This document shows, in pieces, positions 36,046 through 45,779 of a stretch of 64,000 nt of DNA. The stretch covers positions 1,302,001-1,366,000 of the forward strand of contig JAMXBD010000173.1 of the NCBI GenBank assembly GCA_024138025.1, in the 5' to 3' direction. How positions within the stretch are numbered: position 1 is the first letter of the stretch; each line of letters opens with the position of its first letter. The notes under the pieces are model-generated. The model searched no databases. It was not told the origin of the DNA and was given only the letters and a program-made list of their open reading frames with translations. The DNA comes from Combretum micranthum. Lineage: Eukaryota; Streptophyta; Magnoliopsida; Myrtales; Combretaceae. The position numbers and the translations under genes are program-made.

Positions 36046-37208
36046 TCACTTCCATTTTCTGAAGAACCCACCCTTGTGCTTTCCAAACATGCCATGCTTC
36101 CCATGGTTCCACCTCCCAAATTTCCCGTGCTTGAACTTCCCGTGCTTAAACTTCCCGTGTCCGTGTCCATGTCCATATCCATATCCATGTCCGTGGCCAT
36201 AGTAACCTCCATGCATGCTATGACTCAGATGGTGAGCCCCATAAGCAGCAGCTGCTGCAGCAGCACCCCCGGCCACCAATGCTCCCATATGCGGACCATG
36301 ATGACCTGCATCAAAACTCCATTATCAGAACTAAAAAGAGCATTTTGGAATCATATTCATACACGTGACCGAGATCAAGAAATATAGCATGGCTTAGGCT
36401 GTAACCCAACCATTAATTCACAAAATTATGAATCATTCTCCCACTCACTTAACTCTGCATACTCGTCCAGCTCTTGCAAGGACTCCAGGAATGGAAAAAA
36501 AGTGCTACAGCTATTTTTATGGTCAAGGAAAAACATACTAATCTGAGGATTCACATTTGCTGTCTCAATTTTGTTATCCCAATAGTGCCTCGAGGAATCG
36601 TGATTAAACATCTATTCTATAATCTTCACAGAATAAAATTGAATCTATAATAGACAGAAAACAGCATACTACATAGGAGAGAAATCAATTTAAGCCTCTA
36701 TCTATGAAAAGCAAAGATGATTCACAGGAGTTCTACCCAAACAATCACAAAATTCATTTGATCTTTTCTTTCATGACATGAAATTTCAAACAGGTTTTAA
36801 AGCATTTTGCATGGTAAGTTAACCACCTTGTCTCAAAACAGAGATAGACTCACATATGGATACACAGGATATAGATGTTATACAAGACTCAGCAGATTAA
36901 AACATCCACAACGTACCTGGAGCAGGTGGAGCTGAAGGACCAGGATAACCAGCCGGTGGGTATCCTGGTGGTGGAGGATAACCTGCAGGTGGATACCCTC
37001 CAGGGGGTGGATAACCAGCAGGAGGGTACCCTCCATGGGAAGGATATCCAGCAGGAGGATATCCAGCTGGTGGGTAACCCTGTGGAGGATAGCCATGAGG
37101 AGGATATGCTCCGTGGTGACCATACTGTCCTGCAGCATAGCCAGCGAGACTGGAAAAGAGCCCTTTGTCATTGGACTCTCTATTGTACCTATCATTTCCA
37201 TCTGCCAT
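36046..37208 (-). CDS. Glycine-rich protein A3-like, YPPxG-repeat protein (183 aa)
   Basis: The two coding exons are 37208-36917 and 36305-36046, with a GT-AG intron in phase 1; the frame is intact. The N-terminal half holds about ten copies of a GYPPAGYPP-type motif, after a short polar start (MADGNDRYNRESNDKGLFSS). A hydrophobic, Ala-rich segment (GALVAGGAAAAAAAYGAHHL) follows and could insert in a membrane. The C-terminal part is a Gly/His/Lys-rich repeat (HGHGYGYGHGHGHG, then HGKFK units) ending FFRKWK. This order is that of the plant glycine-rich protein A3 family, small stress-linked proteins of uncertain function. Length is normal for the family. Confidence 0.88.
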
Positions 37209-37228
37209 TGCTGCTCGACTTCTTGATG

Positions 37229-38228
37229 CTACAACATTTCAACATTGCAGATTAATTAAACACAAGGACAAAAGTTTCCCCGTAAAATGAAAGATAAAAG
37301 TATTGTCATTTTATTTGTTTCATGCCTACAACAAACAAGGATACCACGTAATTCAAACAAACATCAACAAGAACCCATCTTTCTCTTCATATGAAATCGG
37401 CCATAAATACCATCGATAAACATGGCAACAAAAGATATTCAAAGTTCACCTTTATAGCACGGTTCAGACAAGATTGTATTCAACATAACGACAAAAAGCT
37501 TTCATCCTGTAACACCTTGATAAAATGTGAATAGGATTACAAAAAGGTAATTTGTGTTTTTCAAATATTTGCAATTACTAACTTGTGTTTTCTCTTTTTA
37601 CAAAAGCATGACCTTGGGTAAAATTGATCCCCCAATAGAACACTTACTGAAACACCTTGAATCAGACAAAACATCCCATTTTAAAACTTCTTAGTTTAGG
37701 ATTTGAGAGTGTGGAGGAGGTACTAATTTGTTCAGATACGCATGATTTAAGGATTTCTTTGAACACGCATGAATCTAACACCTCATTTTTAAACGTAACA
37801 ACCATTTCTTCACCAAAATCAACACATTTTATGCATTCAATGGTCACTAAGTTTGCGAAACATGAAAACATATCAATCAAACCTTCTTCAATATGTTATC
37901 AATGGTACTTATTGGCATCTAAACATATACATGCACATTCAAAAGAACAAAAGATGAATAAAATAAAAGGAAACAAAAAAACGAAAAATGAAAGAAAACC
38001 TTAGTTTTTCAAGTTGAATTAATTTGATTGATCCTAGGCATCAAGAAACATCACCAGTTTACAAATTCTAAGCCAACCCAAGATCATATTTTTCCTGTTT
38101 TCTCGGGCTAACATCTTACATGCGTAATTCGGAAGCCGAAAGTCAAAGAAACGGAGGAAACTTACAATCTCATAAATTATGTATACGTTAATATCGTAAA
38201 GAAGAACATAGAAAGAAGAAGATCATAC
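37229..38228 (-). other. Leader intron of the glycine-rich protein gene
   Basis: On the minus strand a donor (TTTTTG|GTATGATC) at 38228 and an acceptor (GTTGTAG|CATCAAG) at 37229 define a 1,000-bp intron wholly in the 5' UTR, 20 bases before the ATG at 37208. The first exon would run from about 38270 to 38229. The open frames inside the intron are chance. Large leader introns often raise expression in plants. Confidence 0.6.
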
Positions 38229-38262
38229 CAAAAACACCAAAGTTTGACAATTTCTGGGTTTT

Positions 38263-38286
38263 GTAAATGAAATGACGTGACGTATA
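38263..38286 (-). promoter_or_regulatory. ACGT-core (bZIP-type) sites near the transcription start
   Basis: The plus strand reads 'aatgacgtgacgtataagg', two overlapping ACGT cores (TGACGTGACGT). Such sites bind bZIP factors, including ABA-response factors. Position at or just above the inferred first exon of the glycine-rich gene is the only support for use. Confidence 0.4.
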
Positions 38287-39229
38287 AGGCTTGGTGTGGT
38301 GTGGAATATTATCTCGACTTAATTATTTTGGCTTTGGGCATTGAAGAAGGATTGCTGAACAAGATTCTTTTATTAGGAAAAAAAAAAAGACAATACGCGT
38401 TCACATAACGCGTGTTCTGTTACGTGAAGTGAATTCATCTCTCCTTACTTTATTAGAAGATAAAATAAAGGCTGAAGGACATGAGTGGAGCAGTTGAAAG
38501 GAGCTTTTCAGGAACCTGTATGAATTGCATGACGCGTCGCTCTAAGGTTGGCGATAGCGGTTTCAACAACCACTTCGTCATTAATATTAAAATTAAATCA
38601 TAGCCTTTATTAATGCGGTGAAACCGCACCGTACAATTATATTTTACTGATAATGGGTCTGTTTGGATTGTCTGTTATTCATCTGTATCTGTATCTGAAT
38701 CTGATCTGTATCTGCATCTGTTATGTGGCATGGTGTTTGGGAAACTGTCTGATCTGTGTCTATTCGAAAAAAGGCTGTTTGGATGAAGATGTCTGATCTG
38801 TATCTGTTTCCAACCTTATTTTTGGATAAACTATCTGTTTCATTGTTTTCTCATTTGTCTTTTTTTTTTTTTGAAGTCCCTTGTATGGATAAATTGTCTG
38901 CTCTATTGTGTTCCTACTTCAACTGTATGATGACTTTATTCTTAGTGTCGTTATTATTATAATTGCTACAACAAATATGGGTACGATCGTTGTAATTTTT
39001 TTATTCATTATTCAATTGAATCAGGTAATTGTCATTTCACTAACTTAGTTTTCAATTTTACGAATATATATTCAGATGAACAACATAGTAGTAAGTACAA
39101 GGCATTAGATGATATCATATTAAGTAGTAGGTGGTCTTGCTGATAAGTCAGCAGCGATACTATCCCGTACACCATTCATCCACCGATGACCACTTGAACT
39201 AGTCGCACTACCACTCCCATATGCCTCGT

Positions 39230-40483
39230 TCACCGTAGAGCAATTAGTTGCTGCAGCTTCTTCACTTGGGAAAAAATCATTGACGTATGATCATCACCAT
39301 CATTCATTAAAATGTAATTATGCAAAGCCGCTGTAGCAAGCACTATTTTTATCTGTTTGCTCATTTTATAATTGGGCATGCTATATAGAATACGGAACCT
39401 GTTCTTCCATATTGCGAATGTCCGTTCAATAATGTTCCGAAGAGACGAATGAGTATAATTGAATAGCTCCTTTGGATTTCTTGGTGGGTACCCTTGTCGA
39501 AACTCAGACCCATGGTATCTCTCTCCTTTATACGGAGCTAGAAATCCACTTTTATTTGGGAATCCCGAGTCAACCACATAGTACTTTCCTGTACAAATAG
39601 TATTTCCATGATATAGGGGTGAAACGAATCTACAATTTAATGTAAGACATTGCAATGCCATTTTGTAAGTAGTTTTACCTGGGGGCGGTTGTGGAAAGTT
39701 GAATTGGGGATCACCTAGTACACGAGATAATACATTAGCATCATGACTTTGTCCATCTGCACCTGCTGCTACAAATGTAAATCTATAGTCAAAATCACAA
39801 ACGCATAACACATTTTGTGTAACTTCACCCTTTCTGTTGGTGTTTATAATTCTATCATTAGTTGGAACATGGGCAGCAATGTGAGTTCCATCCATTGCTC
39901 CAATACAATCCTGTAAAGTAACGTTTGTTAATACGTGGAAACATTAATATCGATGTACGAGCAAAATGGAGGAACACATAACAACCTTGAAGAATGGGAA
40001 GTATTTATCACTTTGTCGTATATGCAATGGAATGTTAGGAAAGTCAGGATGCGCAGGTTTTACTATGTTTTTCGACAGTTCTACTACTGCTGTGAGGACG
40101 TCATTGAAGTGTCGGAATACTGTTTCCGACGAATGCTGAAACATCTCTTGAACTACTCGCGTTGTAGCTCCATGTCCAACGATAAACATAAATATCCCTA
40201 CTTTTTCATCTATATCAACTCCTCTACTACGAACAAGCCCATATTCTTGCAAGGTTCCACACAATCGACGGAACAGGTCTGGGTTCAACCTGAACATGTT
40301 TTGACATCTTCTTGGATTGTTATGATTCAATAGCTCATTGATAAGGTCCGACCCTCTCCTTCTTGAGTTGTAGCATGGTGTGCTTTTGCGTAGGTGCTTC
40401 TCCATTAGAAGATATATCATTGACACTTTGATTACATCTTCCTCCAATGCATAATCCATTTGTGTCCCTGTGAAATTGAACAT
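39230..40483 (-). CDS. Harbinger DDE transposase (DDE_Tnp_4), C-terminus frameshifted
   Basis: Two exons, 40483-39986 and 39910-39230, are joined in phase by a GT-AG intron (...FFK|DCIGAMDGTH). They give 392 residues from the first ATG; the ATG at 40459 (MDYALEED) may be the true start. DDE-family motifs are present: MDGTH (first Asp), ADGQSHDANV, VDSGFPNKSGF (second Asp) and SLRNIIERTFAIWKNRFRIL (Glu). The N-terminal part resembles the helix-turn-helix region of these enzymes. Near 39276 a one-base slip in a T run moves the frame. The family-like tail SSSGHRWMNGVRDSIAADL lies in the other frame and ends at 39120, so about 50 C-terminal residues are replaced by a short wrong tail. Confidence 0.88.
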
Positions 40484-40658
40484 GAATGTACAAATAAAAG
40501 ACTATTTCCGTAGCAATCTTACGAATAAGGTACTAACAATATCATCCAACACATACGAACATTGTGAATGAAATACATAAGTTAAACTTTCTTCTACAAG
40601 TCATATATAACAGCATCACAATCTAACATAAACTTAATGACGAATAGAAATGTCGATA

Positions 40659-41695
40659 TCATGGTTTAGCTCCTTTCATCTTATCAATCTCTCGCAACAA
40701 AAATTGGGTTTTTATTTCCGGGGTTGGGCAGCTGACAAAAACTACACGCTTATCAGGGTCCATAAGGACGTCTGCAGCATCCAAGCCCATTTGGATATTC
40801 TGTACAATAGCAGGCAGTGTCCACACTTCTTCCATCACCGCCTTCATACTCCGTGGATCGTCCCCACTGCATACAGACATGGAGTTGTTGGAGGATCTTG
40901 CTTTCATAGATGCAATTAACTCCCCTAAATCATTTGTAATATCTTCTCTAGTATCGTTTCTTCCCTGCTCGTTTTCTACCATTTGACCCAAATGTTTTCC
41001 TCTTCGCAGAAGATTCCTCAGCATGCGTCGATGTTCGAAAAAAGCTGTCTTCATTCGAATCATCTGCAACTGATGGCAAATTGTCCTGAGGATCAACATA
41101 CTGTGGATCACCCTCTGAATCTCCACTTCCTTCTGGACTATCTTGTGGCGGGGAGCAGATGATGATGGTGCCCATAACTTGTCGTTTGTCCCCTTGGTCC
41201 CACTGAACATTTCATCAAGGTTTTCCTTGTACTGCAATCCCCGAGTCCGGAAACAGAGAATACTTCCGCTGTGACCCCTCTTGTACTCCTGCAACAAAGA
41301 AAAGGGAAATGTATTCAATAGCTCAAGTGGTGCTATTCATTAATTCGTAATGAAACAGATAAAAACGTATTGATTCGACAATTACCTCATCTGCTGCACG
41401 CCACCACTCATCCGACGCCTCATAGGTTTGAACCACTTCATTCCATCCAACCCCTGTGTTCGCATAGCGCTTCAGCCAATTCCACTTTATCCATTGGTCG
41501 CAAAGAATCCCACTTGTTTCGCAATTGTTTAGGGGTCAATTTCTTTCCCCTAATTTCCTCGAATTTCACACCTACTTCCCGAAAAGTAGCAGGCAACAAG
41601 TGGCCGCTGCCACGTTTCCCTAACCTCACTTGCTCCAAACATAGGTCAACAAAAGTAATTGTTTCCTCTGGGCTCCAATTGATCCTATCAGCCAT
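40659..41695 (-). pseudogene. Harbinger ORF1, SANT/Myb-like DNA-binding protein, frameshifted
   Basis: Exon 1 is 41695-41386, beginning MADRINWSPEETITFVDLCL. This is the Myb/SANT-like domain (Trp, KLTPKQLRNKWDSLR) that Harbinger elements need alongside the transposase. One extra base near 41508-41512 shifts the frame; the family sequence resumes as QWIKWNWLKRYANTGVGWNE. Exon 2 is 41288-40659 (EYKRGHSGS...). A one-base loss near 41145 moves it into PPQDSPEGSGDSEGD, and a compensating slip near 40965-40970 returns it to REDITNDLGELIASMKARSS and the conserved tail ending at 40659. Splice sites and phase agree once the slips are allowed for. Confidence 0.8.
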
Positions 41696-42489
41696 ATTTC
41701 CCCAAAAAAAAAAAGAACAACAAAAAAGCAGAACAAAGACGTATATGCTCGATACGCTACGACAGCCACTGATATTCACTTACGATGACTACAATTAGAT
41801 GCTATGTCCACCGACTGCACAAATGGATGTCACCTGCAACAAAATAATTATAAGACTTTGATCAATGACAAATACATAATAAAGGGATCCTGTTACAGAA
41901 GTCAATGCATTATAAGGCATGATGTAAGTAGAATTAAATCCATCTAACAATAATTTTATCAAAAACTTAGAAAGTGGATGGACTTACAGTCGCTTTCCAA
42001 GTAAACACTCGACCGAAAGCATGAATCCTAATTCCTCTAGGCAAAGCATTGCTGCGCCTACAAAAATGGATGGAGGAAAAATCGCTTTTTCCAAATGCTC
42101 ATTCAACCTGAATCACGAAGCTGATTCTCCTAATCAAAGTAGGACTAAAATTAGCTAATGAGTTTGATGGTCAATGTTTGGTTTTGACACAGATACGATG
42201 CGATGATCGTTCTCTCAGCACCTACCCGCACTTCAGGCGCTCCATATTTCTTCATACACACTTTAGAACAACGGATGGGAATAGGACATATACACAGAAT
42301 TAAAAAAAAAAAAAAATTCAACACTTCTCTGACCATTTTCCTATCATTCCTAACATTGCACTTTAGTGGACATGGACACTTCTCTGCACTTTTATGTATT
42401 CCTATTCTCCCACCACGCGCAAAGGTCTAAAAGTGTTGCGAGATAGAACGCAATAACATATGTCACCTGATAACATTTTATAGTGCAGA

Positions 42490-42670
42490 TCGCAAGAGAG
42501 CAATTATATATATATATACACACACACATATTTACATGTATATACATACAAGTGGAAGCGCAAGAGAGCTATTATATACATATATATACACACACACATA
42601 TTTACATGTATATATATTCAAGTGGAAGCGCAAGAGAGCTATTATATACATATATATACACACACAAAAT
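42490..42670. repeat. 68-70-bp tandem repeat with embedded TA/CA microsatellite
   Basis: The unit 'cgcaagagagc..ttatata' starts at 42491, 42559 and 42629; the third copy is incomplete. Each holds a (TA)n(CA)n tract and 'tttacatgtatata'. It lies within the Harbinger interval, right of ORF1. Confidence 0.92.
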
Positions 42671-42865
42671 TGGGGCTAAACTCAAAACTAAACGCTGCTA
42701 AACTCAAAAGAAAAAATAATTTTATTACAGAAATGCAATTATAAATTCTAATTTGATAAAATTGGGGCTAAAGGTCATGCGTGTCAGGCTACTTTCACCA
42801 CTACGAGGACTTGATATTTTTGCTTAAAGATTGAGCGTAATTCTATTTAATTTGTCCTGTACCAG

Positions 42866-43229
42866 ATGGAACTTTATCCTTCATAGGGCATTCTGCAGGA
42901 GGATGGCTAGCACGCGTTTACATGGAAGAATTTGGAGTTTCCAGCTTATCTTTGTTGCTGACTCTCGGTACTCCTCACTTGTATGTCATAAATTGGTTGA
43001 ATATGGAATTTAATCTTATTTCTTTTCTAGGACTTGATTCAACAGATATTCTTCTTTCTTAGCTTTTGATTTGATACACAATATGATACTTGAAGTTTTC
43101 ATATAGGCCACCTCCTAAAGGTCTGGCAGGGGTTATAGATCAAACACGGGGTCTGTTGGACTATGTTGAAAAGAATTGTGCCAAAGCAGTTTATAGTCCT
43201 GAGCTGAAGTTTGTCTGTGTAGCAGGAAG
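42866..43229 (+). pseudogene. Fragment of an alpha/beta-hydrolase (lipase-like) host gene, two exons
   Basis: Exon a (42866-42980) reads DGTLSFIGHSAGGWLARVYM and on to LTLGTPHL. Exon b (43107-43229) reads PPPKGLAGVIDQTRGLLDYV and on to VCVAGR. The joining intron is GT-AG in correct phase, and both exons are open. GHSAGG is the nucleophile-elbow motif GxSxG of alpha/beta hydrolases. The sequence resembles a plant, probably plastid, lipase/hydrolase family. The exons before and after are absent, so this is a captured or copied gene piece with its intron. It lies antisense to the transposase genes, inside the putative Harbinger ends. Confidence 0.78.
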
Positions 43230-43857
43230 GTAAGCAGGTTTCTTATTAATGGACTAACATTTCAATGTCAATCATTTAATGGTGTCACTTCCTCCTTTAA
43301 TTGTGAAAAGTAGCTTCTTTTTTTGGGTAATTCTTGCAATTGGCTTAAGAAAATTCGAAAAGAGCTACAGAATCTGGTCTGCAATTTAACTAATTCAACA
43401 ACTTTAGGTGCACACTATCTTAACTGGGGAAAGATGACCTCATTTTTCAACTACCTGGCAATAAACAAGAACATCCAAGCAATGTATGCAGCTAGCCATG
43501 TAACCAATGTCAATTCCTATCAATTTGCTATATTTTGCTTATGCTTTCCATCAATGACACTAATATCTGAAAAGATAGACTTGAGGTATGGCTTCTACCA
43601 CTGTGCCATTTCTTCAGAGAACTCATTATGAATCTATTCAAGGACACAAGAAGATTTCCCAAGACCAGAAGTGATTCATTTTGTGTCCAACTATAGCACA
43701 GATAGCGCTAGAGCTGTTGTATTGTACAGGTTAGGAACTAAAAACCCTATGGTCTAATTGACAATCTGAAACTTCCCTACTGGGTCAAACAAAGAATAGA
43801 AACTGTTCGAAATGCACAAATTATTTTACACCTATTGATCTACACATACAACAGTGG

Positions 43858-43859
<2 letters not shown>

Positions 43860-43888
<29 letters not shown>

Positions 43889-44040
43889 CATTACCTGAGT
43901 ATCGTTAATGGAGAAGGTCTCTTTCTAAACAACAGTGGGTAGCAACCATGTCCTCCTCCTCCTCCTTCGATCCCACTGTGTTCCGTCCCCTTCTCCGTCC
44001 CGCTCTCTCTCTCTCTCCCTCCCTCTCTCTCTTTGTCCCT
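43860..44040. repeat. (GA)n and (CT)n simple repeats
   Basis: A GA run lies at about 43862-43888 and a CT-rich run at about 44003-44040, followed by a short GT run. Open frames here (for example Arg/Glu-rich ones on the minus strand) are products of the repeats. Confidence 0.85.
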
Positions 44041-44384
44041 CTATATCTGTGTGTGTGTGCTGTTGGAAGCCTTGATTTATAGCCAAAAACGAAGGACTGT
44101 TCCCCTCGTGAGTGATGGACATTCGGCAGAGGCAAGAGGGAATATGCACTGACAAAGGGAAAGATGGGATTCGTTGAGCTGCAAATTGATTTTCCTCTTC
44201 CTGTGAGGATTGTTGATGTGCAGATGTTATATTCTCTCAAGGGCAAAAGTGGAATTAATTCATTCATTGAGGATATGTGTGTAAAATGACAGCCATGTTT
44301 TTCAAATATCTTTTTTTCCCAAACATGCTTTTTAAAAAAGAACCAAAAAAGACATCAAAAAGTTAGTCCCCAAACAGACCCAAT

Positions 44385-45478
44385 AATACATCTTTATGCA
44401 TATTAAAAGTTTGGGAAAAGTTATCCTTTGGCGGGAAAAAAAAAGGAAAAAAGGAAAAAGAAAAGGTGTTTGGGAAAAGGAAATAAAATATATACAATGT
44501 TTAGAAAAAATTCCTACCGATAATTTTAAAATTATTTCTTGAAAACACCGTTTACATCTATTTATTGGTAGAAACTAAAAGCCAGCCTTAAAAGAGGATT
44601 TCTAATACCAAAAAACTCATTATGTTGGAGATATTATGGCTTAAAAGAGCATATTCTCCGGAACAATCATTCTTCTATTGAATAAAAAATTAGTGAAAAC
44701 TTTAATCCATCTTATTATAATCTTTTTACATCCTGTTTGTGTTATTGAGTAATTTCATAATACCATGGGAGTTTTAAGGTTAGACTTTAGAGAGTAAACT
44801 TAAGGTTGCATGGTCTATAACATATGATTAAAGTGCCTTGAAAGTACTGTTCAACCTCAATACTTCAATATCCGAGGAATTGTTATATCTTCGTAAAAGA
44901 AAATATGTTCACCTAAATTATTTATTTGTTTATTTTAAATTTGATTTTGTTTTTTCTTTTCTTGAAAAAAATTTCTTTTTTAATTTTATTTTTTATAAAC
45001 ATATTTTAAACATTATAAAAAAATATTATAATAAAAACATCATCACCACAACCAAAAAGTTTTCACTTCCTTTGCCATATCAGCTTTTCAGAAGTGTGTG
45101 TACTAATTTTTGAAAAAATTAAGAGTCCATGCAATTTTTAAAATATTAAAAGGATGTCCACGCAATTTATCCTAATATCTAATACACTCTCATCTTTTTA
45201 TATTTTCTTGGATGGCTTTCTATATAACACACTTTAACCCTTTTTTTTATTTTTTTTCATCATATGGTATATTTACAAGCCAAAAAAATCATATAGTATA
45301 TTTCACGTATCCATCATTAATTTTTTTATTTGGGTTAATTATAAAATATTTATTGGCGTTTTGACATATTAAAAAAAATACTAATGTTACCTATGGTTTT
45401 TTTTTTTCCAATAATGTTACCTATGTTGTTTAATGACAAAAAATTGATATCAGTGCAACACTAATCTTATTCTATTTT
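44385..45478. other. AT-rich intergenic stretch
   Basis: It is very AT-rich with long A and T runs. No gene, RNA or repeat structure was recognised. The open frame at 44838-45113 is Phe/Lys/Asn-rich low-complexity translation. Confidence 0.7.
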
Positions 45479-45779
45479 GTAGGCCTAGACATATGGGAGT
45501 TCAGCCTAGTGATTCCTTCTCTGGCCTCTACTAGATTAGAACTTCTAATATTTGGCACCATCTGGGAGAAATTTGTCCCTTGTGTAAGTTTCTTTCTTTA
45601 AAAACACTTAATACCAAGCCTCAAAATTCTTTATATGACCACACCACATCATTCTAAGGATAAGAAATCACTCTATGATCTTGATCTTAGAGGCAAATTC
45701 AATTTAGTCACAAGTCCACCGAGCCTACAAGCACTAGGAAACTCTCATGTAGGCCCCAATACTCTCCCTGCTCTGAATT

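Larger units (their letters stand above)
38652..44384 (-). mobile_element. PIF/Harbinger transposon (about 5.7 kb)
   Basis: The putative left end is GGGTCTGTTTGG at 38655-38666; the right end is CCAAACAGACCC at 44370-44381, a perfect 12-bp inverted repeat. AAT flanks both sides (38652-38654, 44382-44384), a 3-bp duplication of the Harbinger size. Left of centre are a DDE transposase and a SANT/Myb-like ORF1, both on the minus strand, the standard Harbinger pair. Beyond 12 bp the two ends differ: the left has 'ctgtatctg' repeats and the right does not. The right end could therefore belong to another element. The right half holds microsatellites and host-gene exons. Confidence 0.65.

Noticed and set aside
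36875..37255. 126-codon plus-strand open frame
   Set aside because: It is the antisense shadow of the YPPxG repeat exon; repeats keep all frames open.
43323..43631. 102-codon plus-strand frame after the hydrolase exons
   Set aside because: Does not continue the hydrolase and has no recognisable family or splice sites in phase.
43905..44267. Minus-strand frames with Arg/Glu repeats
   Set aside because: Produced by the CT/GA simple repeats.
44838..45113. Phe/Lys/Asn-rich 91-codon frame
   Set aside because: Low-complexity AT-rich DNA; composition alone explains it.
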